Shown piece by piece: positions 1 to 9,207 of a stretch of DNA of 64,000 nucleotides. Made by a program: the position numbers and the translations under genes. The notes under the pieces were generated by a model. It saw only the letters and a list, made by a program, of their open reading frames with translations, was not told the DNA's origin and did no database searches. This DNA comes from Subtercola frigoramans (GTDB taxonomy: Bacteria; Actinomycetota; Actinomycetes; Actinomycetales; Microbacteriaceae), in NCBI RefSeq assembly GCF_016907385.1, contig NZ_JAFBBU010000001.1:2976001-3040000 (forward strand). The letters are read 5' to 3'. Numbering within the stretch: position 1 is the stretch's first letter; each line of letters begins with the position of its first letter.

Positions 1-84
1 TCGCCGAGCCATGGTCGGCCGGGTCGTAGAACAGCACCGTGGCTTGCGTCCGAACTCCAGCGCTGCTCAGGTTCGCAATGAACC

Positions 85-684
85 TCAGGCGTAGGTGGGT
101 CGACCCTTGGTTCGGTAGGTCTGCGCGAGCACACCAGTCGGGAAGGCCTTCGACTCGACGAGTTCGAGCGCGAAGTCCCTGCCCTGCTGCGGGAAGAGCC
201 GGAGCCCGTCGCCGACGATGACAGGGCACACAATGAGGTTGATCTCGTCGACGAGCTCGTTTTCGAGCAGCCACCGGGCGAGCATCCCGCTGCCCACGAC
301 GACGAGTTCGCCACCCGGTCGAGCCTTCAGTTCCCGGATGCCCGCAGCGATGTCACCCGAGATCACCGTCGTATTCGCCCACTCCGGTTCGGTCAGAGAG
401 TTCGACACGACGTACTTGGGCCGCGGGTTCATCGCCGCGGAGAACGGGTTCGAGTCGTCGGCCTGCCCTCCCCAGTACTGCGCGAACAGGCTGTATGTCT
501 TGCGCCCGAGCAGAAATGCGTCTGCGCGCTGCCACGTACTCACGATGTAGGCGAACGACTCCGCATCGCCGGTAGGGATGGCCCAGCCACCCCGCGCGAA
601 GCCCGGGTCGAGTTCGTCGTCGTTGCCGCCGTTGGCCTGCATCACTCCGTCGACACTGACCTGTATCGAGATCGTCAGGTTCAT
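85..684 (-). CDS. Dihydrofolate reductase family protein (RibD C-terminal-like)
   Basis: A 199-residue protein with the RibD-C/DHFR-like fold pattern: an N-terminal strand with SVDGV, a central LLGRKTY motif (the usual GRxTY/W cofactor-loop signature) and a C-terminal strand block with VVGSG and LIVCPVIVGDG. Family members are NADPH-binding reductases; most of these stand-alone actinobacterial copies have no known substrate. I chose the ATG at 684 over an upstream in-frame start at 765 because AGGGAAAGG lies just upstream of it and the protein then begins directly with the first beta strand. It is transcribed leftward, after kup, with about 115 bases between them. It is not a canonical FolA, which has a different active-site pattern. 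Confidence 0.85.
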   Translation of the reverse strand: MNLTISIQVSVDGVMQANGGNDDELDPGFARGGWAIPTGDAESFAYIVSTWQRADAFLLGRKTYSLFAQYWGGQADDSNPFSAAMNPRPKYVVSNSLTEPEWANTTVISGDIAAGIRELKARPGGELVVVGSGMLARWLLENELVDEINLIVCPVIVGDGLRLFPQQGRDFALELVESKAFPTGVLAQTYRTKGRPTYA

Positions 685-800
685 GATCGCCTTTCCCTGC
701 CCTTGGCCGATGGTGCCTTCAGTAGGACTGGTAACAGCATCGACGACGTTCGACCAGAAACGCAATCGATTCGCCCAGCCGCGGGTGCAGGCGAAAGGCC

Positions 801-2708
801 TCAGATGTCGATGTCGCTGCCCATGGTCACGGTGCGGCTGGCCGGCAGCGCGAATCGCGCAGCAGGGTTCGCCGCATTCTGCGCGAGAGCCGCGAACAGG
901 CTCTTGCGCCAGGCGACCATGCCGGGGGCACGAGTCGTGCGAATGGCCCCCCGCGAGACGAAGTATGACGCAGTTTCGAGCTGCTTGGGCCGCAGATCGA
1001 GCACGTCAAGCGTGCAGGCCCTGCGAAGCGCCCGAGGGATGTTCGGGGTGTCGGAGAACCCGAAGCGGATCTTGAGGTGGTCGATGTCATCGTCGGAGTA
1101 CCCGAGGTCGTGGTACTCGAAGGCCTCCTTCGGGTCGATGTGCGGCACGTTCTCGATGACGACCGTGACAACGATGACGCGCTTGTGCATGACGTTGTTG
1201 CGCTCGACGTTCGCCCTCAGTGCCAGCGGGGTCGAATCGCGGTTCGGGTGCAGGAAGATCGCCACGCCGGGCACTCGCTGAATCTTGCGGGCACGCACGT
1301 CTTTCACGAAGTCGGGGAGCGAGCCTTCCTTTTTCAGCCGCCCGAGAATCACCAGTTGACGCCCGCGCCTCCATGTCGTCATGACGACGATCACTGCGAG
1401 CGCGACGATCAGCGGCACCCAGCCGCCGTGCAGGATCTTCGACAGGTTTGCACTGAGAAACGTCAGTTCGAGGCCGCCGAAGACGAGCGCAGTGATCCCG
1501 ATCTTCCACCAGCCCCAGCCCCACAGCCGCGGGGCGACGAGCAACAGCAGAAGAGTGTCCACAACGAGAGCGCCGGTGACCGACACCCCATAGGCGGTGG
1601 CTAGGGCTGCGGATGATCGGAACACGAGCATCACCGTCATCACCCCCACAAAAAGCAGGGTGTTCACGGCTGGTAGGTACACCTGGCCGCCCTCGTGCTC
1701 TGAGGTGTGGCGCACCGTCAGCGGCGGAAGCAGCCCGAGCTGCACGGCCTGCCGCGTCAGCGAGAAGGCACCGGAGATCACGGCCTGGCTCGCGATCACG
1801 GTCGCGGCCGTTGCGAGGATCACCATCGGCAGCCGCGCCCAGTCGGGGAACAGTAAGAAGAAGGGGTTGGAGCGGGCATCCGGATTCTGCAGGATCAGCG
1901 CCGCCTGCCCAAGGTAGTTCAGCACCAGAGAGGGGAAGACGAGAAAGAACCATGCCCGGCGAATGGGAGGGCGACCGAAGTGCCCCATGTCTGCGTAGAG
2001 CGCCTCGGCGCCGGTGATGACGAGCACGACGGCGCCCATTGCCACGAACGCCACGAACGGATGCGCGACGATGAACGTGACCGCATAGGTCGGAGACAGG
2101 CCGAGCAGAACATTGGGGTGCTGCACGATCATCGGCACGCCTGCGACGGCGATGACGATGAACCAGAGCACCATGATGGGCCCGAACAGCCGGCCGACCC
2201 GGGCGGTTCCGAACCGCTGGAACGCGAACAGCCCGGTCAGGATCACGGCTGCAATGGGAACGACGAGGTGACCGAGCGCGGGCAACGCGACCTGCAGACC
2301 CTCGACCGCTGAGCGCACACTGATCGCGGGAGTGATGAGCGAGTCGCCGTAGAACAGCGAGACGCCGACGATGCCGATGACCAGCAGGAGGCCGGCTTTG
2401 CCCGCTTTCGCGGCGTAGAGACGCTGGGCGAGGGCCGCGAGCGCCATCACCCCGCCCTCACCGCCGTTGTCGGCGCGCATCAGGATCGTGACGTACTTGA
2501 TCGACACCACGATCGTGATGGCCCAGAACATGAGCGAGATCACGCCGAAGACATCGTCGGCGGTGGCCTGCACGGCACCATCGTCGATGCTGAACACGGT
2601 CTGCAGCGAATAAAGAGGGCTGGTTCCGATGTCGCCGAACACGACACCCAGGGCCGCAACGGCGAGCCCGGCTGCGCCGACCTTCGCCGGCCGGGTCGCT
2701 GATTCCAT
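801..2708 (-). CDS. kup: Low-affinity potassium transporter Kup (KUP/HAK/KT family)
   Basis: A 635-residue inner-membrane protein that imports K+ with H+. It opens with the family signature GVVFGDIGTSPLYSLQ (about residues 21-36) and has about twelve hydrophobic segments in the first 440 residues, including GVSLFYGDSLITPAISV and the DMGHFGR motif. A roughly 180-residue cytoplasmic tail follows, with HPNRDSTPLALRANVERN, as in full-length Kup. Length matches the family (about 620-650). GAGG lies about 8 bases before the ATG. It stands alone; the upstream 200 bases contain no gene and no ydaO (c-di-AMP) riboswitch that I could recognise. Confidence 0.96.
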   Translation of the reverse strand: MESATRPAKVGAAGLAVAALGVVFGDIGTSPLYSLQTVFSIDDGAVQATADDVFGVISLMFWAITIVVSIKYVTILMRADNGGEGGVMALAALAQRLYAAKAGKAGLLLVIGIVGVSLFYGDSLITPAISVRSAVEGLQVALPALGHLVVPIAAVILTGLFAFQRFGTARVGRLFGPIMVLWFIVIAVAGVPMIVQHPNVLLGLSPTYAVTFIVAHPFVAFVAMGAVVLVITGAEALYADMGHFGRPPIRRAWFFLVFPSLVLNYLGQAALILQNPDARSNPFFLLFPDWARLPMVILATAATVIASQAVISGAFSLTRQAVQLGLLPPLTVRHTSEHEGGQVYLPAVNTLLFVGVMTVMLVFRSSAALATAYGVSVTGALVVDTLLLLLVAPRLWGWGWWKIGITALVFGGLELTFLSANLSKILHGGWVPLIVALAVIVVMTTWRRGRQLVILGRLKKEGSLPDFVKDVRARKIQRVPGVAIFLHPNRDSTPLALRANVERNNVMHKRVIVVTVVIENVPHIDPKEAFEYHDLGYSDDDIDHLKIRFGFSDTPNIPRALRRACTLDVLDLRPKQLETASYFVSRGAIRTTRAPGMVAWRKSLFAALAQNAANPAARFALPASRTVTMGSDIDI

Positions 2709-2908
2709 CAGGTCATCCTCACCATCTCAGAGCAGTGATGAGTCTACGTCTACCCGGGCGCCGCAGCGCTCGGTTGCGCAAGACCACAACCTGCTCCCCC
2801 ACAGCGGTATGGCATCGAAAAGATCGTTAGCCGCATCGTTATGAAGTTGAGGCGCGCCGAGTAATGACGAATTCAATGCCGATGCCGCGCGTAAACTGAT
2901 TATTCATC

Positions 2909-3343
2909 ATGTCTCTACTTCGTCGACGCGGCGTTCTCCCCACTGTCGCTGCCTCAATCGCGTTTATTGCCGGGATCCTGGTCAGAGGCTTTCTTCCACC
3001 GTTTGTCCTCGATGAGCCATTCTGGCGAGCATTTTGGAGCGGGCCACCTGCAGCGGGAATCTTTGCACTGGCGGGGGCGTGTGTAGCATTTGCAGCGGCC
3101 CGCGTCGGTGCGCAAATGGTTCGAAGAAATGCAGCGCGCGAAGAATGGTGGGACCGCGCCGAGTGGGCCCTGAACCTAGCGAGATCCCGTGCCGGTTCTG
3201 ATCGATTCATTGGCCTCCGTACGCTTGCCGCCCTGAGGGACGAAGCGACTGCGACCGAACTTCAGATGATCATCGCCGTCACAGAGTCCGTCGTCGGCGA
3301 CGAAGCGAACGTGGACTTTCTGTCGACTAGTGGAGAGAATTGA
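2909..3343 (+). CDS. Small membrane protein, unknown function
   Basis: A 144-residue protein with two hydrophobic segments (about residues 9-29 and 45-70) and a soluble C-terminal half containing EEWWDRAEWALNLA, which looks amphipathic. I do not recognise the family. A TAAACT hexamer lies 11 bases before the ATG, with no clear Shine-Dalgarno, so the mRNA may have a very short leader. The next gene follows after 17 bases, and the three small genes 2909-3771 probably form one unit. Related small proteins occur in mobile or accessory regions of actinobacteria, but nothing here proves transfer. Confidence 0.7.
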   Translation: MSLLRRRGVLPTVAASIAFIAGILVRGFLPPFVLDEPFWRAFWSGPPAAGIFALAGACVAFAAARVGAQMVRRNAAREEWWDRAEWALNLARSRAGSDRFIGLRTLAALRDEATATELQMIIAVTESVVGDEANVDFLSTSGEN

Positions 3344-3360
3344 CTCAGGAGGAACTGATC

Positions 3361-3537
3361 ATGGACAGACCTAAGCGGCCAAGCGCACTTGCCGGGCTTA
3401 TCGCCGCGGGCAAGGCAGACCCGATCACCGATGAGGAACGTGCAATTGTTGCCGAACTCCGTGCCTTCTACGAGAAGAAATACGGTGGCTCACCGCACAG
3501 CCGATCAGACCGGCAATCAATTCCGAAATCAGCCTGA
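3361..3537 (+). CDS. Small hypothetical protein (58 aa)
   Basis: A 58-residue charged protein beginning MDRPKRPS. The start is set by a strong AGGAGG at 3347-3352, eight bases before the ATG at 3361; an in-frame start at 3340 would overlap the preceding gene and lacks such a site. The middle (TDEERAIVAELRAFYEKKYGG) is probably helical. No catalytic motif is visible and no family is recognised. It sits 17 bases after the membrane protein at 2909-3343 and is likely co-transcribed with it. Confidence 0.65.
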   Translation: MDRPKRPSALAGLIAAGKADPITDEERAIVAELRAFYEKKYGGSPHSRSDRQSIPKSA

Positions 3538-3579
3538 CGACCTGGAGGCTCAAGAACAACCCGGCATCGGGGCGATGTC

Positions 3580-3771
3580 GTGACCGGAACCGATGTATTC
3601 CAAGCTGAGCAGCAGGAAGCAGAGATTTCCTCCGCCCCCACCGCGTGGCGCCGTCATCTCTACCTCATGCTCGATGCCTACCGGGCCGAGCGTGCGCATC
3701 CGCTGCCCGAGCCGCCGATGACTGACGAGCAACTGTACGACGCGATGGTGCATCTCAGCACCAGGAACTGA
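3580..3771 (+). CDS. Small hypothetical protein (63 aa)
   Basis: A 63-residue acidic protein starting at GTG 3580, ending with the helical-looking segment MTDEQLYDAMVHLSTRN. The ribosome site is weak (GGGG about 9 bases upstream), so the start is uncertain. No family is recognised. It follows the 58-residue gene by 42 bases and probably closes the same short operon; the peptide-transporter operon begins 175 bases downstream with its own Shine-Dalgarno. Confidence 0.5.
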   Translation: MTGTDVFQAEQQEAEISSAPTAWRRHLYLMLDAYRAERAHPLPEPPMTDEQLYDAMVHLSTRN

Positions 3772-3946
3772 GACCTTCCGGTATCACCCAGCGGGTGTTT
3801 CCGCTCGCTTGTTACCGCGTGTTTCGGGTCTGTGACAGCTCGTGTCCTCTCGTGTCAGGGGACCTTCGCGAGCGCCAATGCGTCGATTAGGTTCGGTGGC
3901 ACACAGCGCATCCAGCAGCGCGGCCCGCCTCTACAGGAGCATCGTC

Positions 3947-5587
3947 ATGTCCAAAAAGTCCCGTCGGAACAGCACCCTGATCGCTAGCGGGTTGATTGCC
4001 ACCTTCGTGCTGTCGGCCTGCGCCGGCAATTCGGCAGCGCCCCAGGCAAACGCAACCAAGGTCGACGGAGGCACGATCGTCTACGGCCACCAGCAGGAAC
4101 CGGCCTGCGTCTTCGGTGGCTGGATCGAGCAGGCCTATCTCTCGTCGAACGTTCTCGACGGCCTGGTCTCTCTCGACAGCGACCACAAGGTGGTTCCGTG
4201 GCTCGCCGACTCCTGGAGCGTGTCGAGTGACCAGCTGACCTGGACGCTGGGGCTCAAGAGCGGTGTGAAGTTCACCGACGGTACCCCGCTCACGGCGGGC
4301 GTCGTGGCCTACAACTTCGACTACTGGGTGGGCGGAGGCAACAGCACAGCGAAGGTCTGGCTCGATGGGTACTACAAATCCGCAACCGCCATCGACGACC
4401 AGACCGTGCAGATCACCCTCTCGCAGCCGTACCCCCGCCTCATCGACAATCTGACCCAGGGTTATTTCGGCATCCAGTCCCAGCACGCCCTCGAGACCCG
4501 CACCAAGGAGGAGAACTGCGAGGCACCGATCGGCTCGGGAGCCTTCGTCGTGAAGACCTGGAACCGCGGAACAGACATCATTCTCGACCGCAACAAGGAC
4601 TACACCTCTCCCCCAGCCAATGCGAAACACACCGGGCCCGCGTATGTCGACAGCATCGACTGGAAATTCATTGCCGACCCGACCACCCGCTCAGCCTCAC
4701 TCACTTCGGGCGAGACGAACGTCATCTACGACGTTCCCGCCATCGATTGGAAGAAGCTGGGCGACGCCGGGTTCCAGCTCGAGAAATATGTCACCCCGGG
4801 CCGCCCGCAGCAGCTGACGTTCAACACCCAGCAGGGCCCCTTCGTCGACGAGCAGGTCAGGCAGGCATTCGCGTACAGTCTCGATCGAAAGACCCTGGTC
4901 GACACGATCGGCCAAGGAGTGATTCCCTTCGAGGGCAACGGTGGCGTGAGCAAGGCGACCCCGGGCTACAGCCAGAAGGCGGCCGACACCTACACCTTCG
5001 ATCTCGACAAGGCGAACTCTCTTCTCGACGCTGCCGGGTGGAGCGCGAAGAACTCCGACGGCTACCGCGAGAAGGATGGCACGGTGCTCGAGGTGGTGCT
5101 GCCCTACGGGGCCGGCTCGATCATCAACGCTGACGGTGCCTCCATTCTGCAAGGCGTGCAGGAGCAGGCGAAGTCGGCCGGCTTCAAGGTGAAGCTGATC
5201 CCGGTGCCGCAGAGCGAACTGTTCTCGGGTGCGTATTCCGCCCCCGACCAGAAGGACATCTCGGTGGGCTACTGGACGGCGGTGACCTCCGGAATCCTCT
5301 GGATAAACTACCGCCCGAGCACGGCAGACAACCCGAACTACAGCAACGACGCGTTTGTGAGCGACCAGACCCTGGCCGACCTCATCACGAAGGCCAACGG
5401 TATCTCCGACGTCGATGCGCAGAATGCGGTGTACGAACAGGCACAGGAATACATCGCCGATCACGCGCTCTCGATCGGCCTCTACGACCGACTGAGCTCC
5501 CTGGCTGTGTCTCCGTCGCTCAAGGACGTCTGGCAGGAGAATGCGCAAGGAGGGCCGATCTTCTATGACGCGTACTTCGTCAAGTAG
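3947..5587 (+). CDS. ABC transporter substrate-binding lipoprotein, peptide/nickel family (SBP_bac_5)
   Basis: A 546-residue exported lipoprotein. The N-terminus has Lys/Arg (MSKKSRRN), a hydrophobic core and the lipobox LSAC, with the modified Cys at about residue 25. The mature part has the family-5 features: VFGGWIEQAYLSSNVLDGLVSL near the start, WTLGLKSGVKFTDGTPLTAG, and VRQAFAYSLDRKTLV in the middle. It should capture the ligand for the permeases encoded next. I chose ATG 3947 because CAGGAGC lies six bases upstream and the signal peptide begins there; a GTG at 3842 would add 35 non-signal residues. Peptides are the default substrate, but the linked flavin monooxygenase suggests a sulfur- or nitrogen-containing small molecule is possible (inference). 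Confidence 0.92.
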   Translation: MSKKSRRNSTLIASGLIATFVLSACAGNSAAPQANATKVDGGTIVYGHQQEPACVFGGWIEQAYLSSNVLDGLVSLDSDHKVVPWLADSWSVSSDQLTWTLGLKSGVKFTDGTPLTAGVVAYNFDYWVGGGNSTAKVWLDGYYKSATAIDDQTVQITLSQPYPRLIDNLTQGYFGIQSQHALETRTKEENCEAPIGSGAFVVKTWNRGTDIILDRNKDYTSPPANAKHTGPAYVDSIDWKFIADPTTRSASLTSGETNVIYDVPAIDWKKLGDAGFQLEKYVTPGRPQQLTFNTQQGPFVDEQVRQAFAYSLDRKTLVDTIGQGVIPFEGNGGVSKATPGYSQKAADTYTFDLDKANSLLDAAGWSAKNSDGYREKDGTVLEVVLPYGAGSIINADGASILQGVQEQAKSAGFKVKLIPVPQSELFSGAYSAPDQKDISVGYWTAVTSGILWINYRPSTADNPNYSNDAFVSDQTLADLITKANGISDVDAQNAVYEQAQEYIADHALSIGLYDRLSSLAVSPSLKDVWQENAQGGPIFYDAYFVK

Positions 5588-6587
5588 CGTCATCGACTCT
5601 GGTTCGGGCACCGCCGTGTTCGAACCAGAGCGGCGCTCTCGGGTCGGCACCCGGCTGCGATTCATCGGCGGCAAACTGATCGGTGCCGCAATCGTGCTCT
5701 TCGGTGCTGCCACCGTCGCCTTCTTCGCGCAGGTGTCACTGCCGGGCGACAGGGCCACGGTCATCCTGAACATTCGCGCCGGCCAGGCGATCCAGAGAAC
5801 ACCCGAAGAGCTGCAGCAGATCAACGAGCAGTACGGGTTGTTGCACCCCCTCCTGGTGCAGTATCTCGACTATATGCGGGGCCTGGTCGTCGGCAATCTC
5901 GGCATCTCGTACCAGCAGTACAAGCCCGTCTCGGCCGTGATCTTCGAGCAGATCGGCCCGACCATCGTGCTGACGCTCACGGCGATCGCGCTCTCGTGGG
6001 TGATTCTCATCGTCTGGGTCACGCTGACGGCAGGGCGCGGGCCGCGGGTCAGTGCGCTCGGTTCAGTGGTCGACACGACAACAGCGGGGCTGCCCGCATA
6101 CTGGCTCGGCATCATCCTGCTGCTGGTGTTCTCGGTCGGCCTGGGCTGGTTTCCCGTCATCGGCGGTACGAACCCGAACGGGCTCTTTCTCCCCGCGGTG
6201 ACCCTGGCGATCCCCCTCGCCGGGTTCATGGGCCAGGCGACACGAACCGAGTTCGAGCGCACCCTGCAGCAGCCGTTCATCATCACCGCGCGGATGAGGG
6301 GCATGGGCGATTGGGGCATCAGACTGCACCACGTGCTGCGGCATTCCTCGCTGGCGGCGGTCACCCTGACGGGCTGGGCGCTGGGCGCGACCATCTCCGG
6401 CGCGGTCATCGTCGAAACGGTGTTCACCCGAGCCGGCATCGGCAAGGTGCTCGTCTCGGCCGTCAATGCCCAGGACCTGCCGGTGGTGACGGGCATCGTC
6501 GTTCTCATCGCGGCGCTCTATGTGGTCGCGAACCTCCTCGTCGATGTGGCGTACAGCCTGATCGACCCCCGATTGGCGAAATCATGA
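5565..6587 (+). CDS. ABC transporter permease, DppB/OppB type
   Basis: A 340-residue inner-membrane permease. It carries the DppB N-terminal transmembrane segment followed by the periplasmic TPEELQQINEQYGL element, about six membrane spans, and the coupling loop region around FIITARMRGMGDWGIRLHHVLRHS. The gene overlaps the end of the binding-protein gene by 23 bases. The start at 5565 is supported by AAGGAGG at 5547-5553; an in-frame ATG at 5541 has its purine run immediately adjacent and is less likely. It should pair with the DppC-type permease encoded next. Confidence 0.9.
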   Translation: MTRTSSSSVIDSGSGTAVFEPERRSRVGTRLRFIGGKLIGAAIVLFGAATVAFFAQVSLPGDRATVILNIRAGQAIQRTPEELQQINEQYGLLHPLLVQYLDYMRGLVVGNLGISYQQYKPVSAVIFEQIGPTIVLTLTAIALSWVILIVWVTLTAGRGPRVSALGSVVDTTTAGLPAYWLGIILLLVFSVGLGWFPVIGGTNPNGLFLPAVTLAIPLAGFMGQATRTEFERTLQQPFIITARMRGMGDWGIRLHHVLRHSSLAAVTLTGWALGATISGAVIVETVFTRAGIGKVLVSAVNAQDLPVVTGIVVLIAALYVVANLLVDVAYSLIDPRLAKS

Positions 6588-7444
6588 CACAACTCGACCA
6601 GAGCACGACTCCCCTGCCCACTGCACCCCGCAGAGTGTTCAGGGTGCCCATCGGGCTCCTGCTGTCGGCAGCGGCGGCGATCTTCTTCGCCGTCGCGCTG
6701 ATCTGGCCGTCGGTGTTGGCCACGCATGACCCCTATGCGCTCAACCTGACGCACGCCCTTCACGCGCCCTCGTTCGAGTTCCTGTTCGGCACAGACGAAT
6801 CCGGCCGCGACCTCTACAGCCGCGTCATCTACGGCACGGGGTTGTCGCTCTCGATCGGGCTCGGCGCCACGGCGGTGAGTATCACTCTCGCGGTGATCCT
6901 GGGTTCGATTGCGGCGTTGGCGGGCCGCTTCGCTGCCGGCACGGTGAACCGGATGATCGAGATCCTGTTCGCCTTTCCGACACTGTTGCTGGCGCTGCTC
7001 ATCGTGGCCATTCTCGGCCCCTCGGTGATGGCGCAGATCCTCGCGGTGGGGATCGGCACGGCGCCAGGGTACGCACGCATCATCCGCGGGCAGATCCTGT
7101 CGGCGAAGGGCTCGGGCTACGTCGAAGCGGCCACTGCGCACGGCCACAGCCGCGGGCTCATTCTGCGCCAGCACATTCTCCCCAATGCACTGCGGCCACT
7201 CGTGGCGATCATCACGCTGTCGGTCGGGCAATCGATTGTCTGGGCATCCGGGCTCTCGTTCCTCGGGCTCGGTGTGGCGCCGCCCTCGCCCGAATGGGGA
7301 GCACTGCTCGACGCGGGCAAGACCTACATCACGCAGGCCTGGTGGCTGACCGTCATCCCCGGGCTCGTGATCGTGGCCGTCGCACTGTCGGCGACGACGC
7401 TCGGCAAGTACCTGCAGAACGCAATCGAGAAGGGCGAGAAATGA
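6584..7444 (+). CDS. ABC transporter permease, DppC/OppC type
   Basis: A 286-residue permease with the family's short cytoplasmic N-terminus, one membrane span, the FGTDESGRDLYSRVIYGT motif that marks DppC/OppC proteins (about residues 64-81), and the EAA coupling motif EAATAHGHSRGLILRQHILP. The ATG at 6584 overlaps the stop of the preceding permease gene as ATGA, which implies translational coupling. It forms the transmembrane heterodimer with the product of 5565-6587. Confidence 0.92.
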   Translation: MTQLDQSTTPLPTAPRRVFRVPIGLLLSAAAAIFFAVALIWPSVLATHDPYALNLTHALHAPSFEFLFGTDESGRDLYSRVIYGTGLSLSIGLGATAVSITLAVILGSIAALAGRFAAGTVNRMIEILFAFPTLLLALLIVAILGPSVMAQILAVGIGTAPGYARIIRGQILSAKGSGYVEAATAHGHSRGLILRQHILPNALRPLVAIITLSVGQSIVWASGLSFLGLGVAPPSPEWGALLDAGKTYITQAWWLTVIPGLVIVAVALSATTLGKYLQNAIEKGEK

Positions 7445-9147
7445 CGCAGACGGCAGAGCGCGCAACCGGGGCGACTACGAACGCTGTGAGCCTGGGCACG
7501 CGTGGGGGCCACCTTCGCGTCTCGAAGCTCAATGTGAGCTTCACGCGGGGTGGCCGGAGTCACCACGTCGTGCACGACGTCTCGTTCGATCTTGGGCCGG
7601 GGTCATGCATCGCCATCGTCGGGGAGTCGGGTTCGGGTAAGAGCGTGACCGCCCTGTCGATTGTGGGGCTCACCGGCCGGAACGCCACGGTGACGTCTGA
7701 GGCGTTGCTGCTCGACGACACCGACCTGGCACAGACCTCCGAGCGTGAGTGGAAGAGCATTCGCGGGCGACGGATCGGTTTCATCCTGCAGGATGCGCTC
7801 GTTTCGCTCGACCCCCTCCGCCCTGTCGGGAAGGAGATCGACGAAGCCCTGCGCCTGCACAATTGGGGCAACAGAAAGACCCGCAAGAAGAAGGTGATCG
7901 ACCTGCTCGACTCGGTCGGTGTGCCTGCGCCTGAAGACCGGGCGCGCCAGCGGCCCGACGAGCTTTCGGGCGGCCTCAGGCAGCGGGCGCTGATCGCCTC
8001 GGCGATCGCTCTCGGCCCAGACATCGTGATCGCCGACGAGCCGACCACGGCGCTCGACGTGACGGTTCAGGCGCAGGTGCTGTCGCTGATCGAGGAGATG
8101 AAGGCACAGGGAACCTCGATCATCCTGATCAGCCATGATCTGTCGGTCGTGGCCCAGCTCGCCGATCACATTCTCGTCATGAAGGGCGGCTTCGTCGTCG
8201 AAAGCGGCGAGGCCACCCAGGTGCTGACCGCGCCGGCGCACGATTACACGAAGAGTCTCATCAACGCGGTTCCCGGCGCGCACACCAGGGACACCCCGCT
8301 CGGGCCGCCGCTCGACATCGTGGCTCTGCCCCACCCGGCCGCTGTGAGGGAGGAGTTTCTGGACTACGAGGGCCCGGTTCTGGAGGCGACCGAGCTGGTC
8401 AAGAGCTTTCGGAAGCCCGATGGCACCCGGAGCCGTGTTGTCGACGGCGTCTCGTTCACTCTCGAGAGGGGCACGACACTCGGTATCGTGGGTGAATCGG
8501 GGTCGGGAAAGAGCACGACCGCGCGGCTTGCACTTGCACTCTCAGAACCGGATTCCGGCTCGGTGACGCTGCTCGGGCGCCCGTGGACGTCCATTCCTGA
8601 GAAGCAGCGTCGGCGTTTGAGAAAGCGCATCTCCGTCGTGTATCAAGACCCGCTCAGCTCGTTCGACCCGCGCTGGACGGCGGAGCGCATCCTGCTCGAC
8701 AGCCTTCCCGACCAGGAGCCCCTCAGCGCACAGCAGAAACGCGAACGCGTTCTCGAACTCGCGCGGCGGGTCGGGCTCAGCCCCGAGATTCTCTCCCGAT
8801 TCCCGCTGAACCTCTCGGGCGGGCAACGCCAGCGCATCGCCATCGCCCGTGCCCTCGCTCCCTCACCCTCGGTCATCGTGCTCGACGAGGCGGTCTCGGC
8901 GCTCGACGTCTCGATCCAGGCCCAGATCCTCGATCTGTTGGTCGAACTGCAGAAGCAACTCGCGTTGAGCTACCTCTTCATTTCGCACGACCTCGGGGTG
9001 ATCAGCCACATGAGCGACCAGGTGCTCGTCATGAAAGACGGCGTCGTGGTCGAACGCGGCACCCCCGACGACATCTTCGTTCGGCCCCAACACCCGTACA
9101 CGCAGAAGCTGGTGCAGTCGCTGCTCACCCTCGAATCCAAGGGCTGA
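7441..9147 (+). CDS. ABC transporter double ATP-binding protein (DppD-DppF fused type)
   Basis: A 568-residue protein carrying two complete nucleotide-binding domains in tandem, as in YejF/GsiA-like proteins. Domain 1 has Walker A GESGSGKS, signature LSGGLRQR and Walker B IVIADEP; domain 2 has a second GESGSGKS, LSGGQRQR and VIVLDEAVSALD, where the usual Pro after the catalytic Glu is Ala. A linker near residue 300 holds the oligopeptide-type C-terminal element (TKSLINAVPG), repeated at the end as TQKLVQSLL. The ATG at 7441 overlaps the previous stop as ATGA. It powers the importer of 3947-7444. Confidence 0.94.
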   Translation: MTQTAERATGATTNAVSLGTRGGHLRVSKLNVSFTRGGRSHHVVHDVSFDLGPGSCIAIVGESGSGKSVTALSIVGLTGRNATVTSEALLLDDTDLAQTSEREWKSIRGRRIGFILQDALVSLDPLRPVGKEIDEALRLHNWGNRKTRKKKVIDLLDSVGVPAPEDRARQRPDELSGGLRQRALIASAIALGPDIVIADEPTTALDVTVQAQVLSLIEEMKAQGTSIILISHDLSVVAQLADHILVMKGGFVVESGEATQVLTAPAHDYTKSLINAVPGAHTRDTPLGPPLDIVALPHPAAVREEFLDYEGPVLEATELVKSFRKPDGTRSRVVDGVSFTLERGTTLGIVGESGSGKSTTARLALALSEPDSGSVTLLGRPWTSIPEKQRRRLRKRISVVYQDPLSSFDPRWTAERILLDSLPDQEPLSAQQKRERVLELARRVGLSPEILSRFPLNLSGGQRQRIAIARALAPSPSVIVLDEAVSALDVSIQAQILDLLVELQKQLALSYLFISHDLGVISHMSDQVLVMKDGVVVERGTPDDIFVRPQHPYTQKLVQSLLTLESKG

Positions 9148-9207
9148 CTCTCCCGGCCCACTCCTCCCTCACACCCTTGCTCCTCTCCCCCACTACTCAG
9201 AAACCGG

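Noticed and set aside
1..84. Start of a leftward gene at the window edge
   Set aside because: A short minus-strand frame runs off the left edge and looks codon-like, but no convincing start codon with ribosome site was seen and it is too short to identify.
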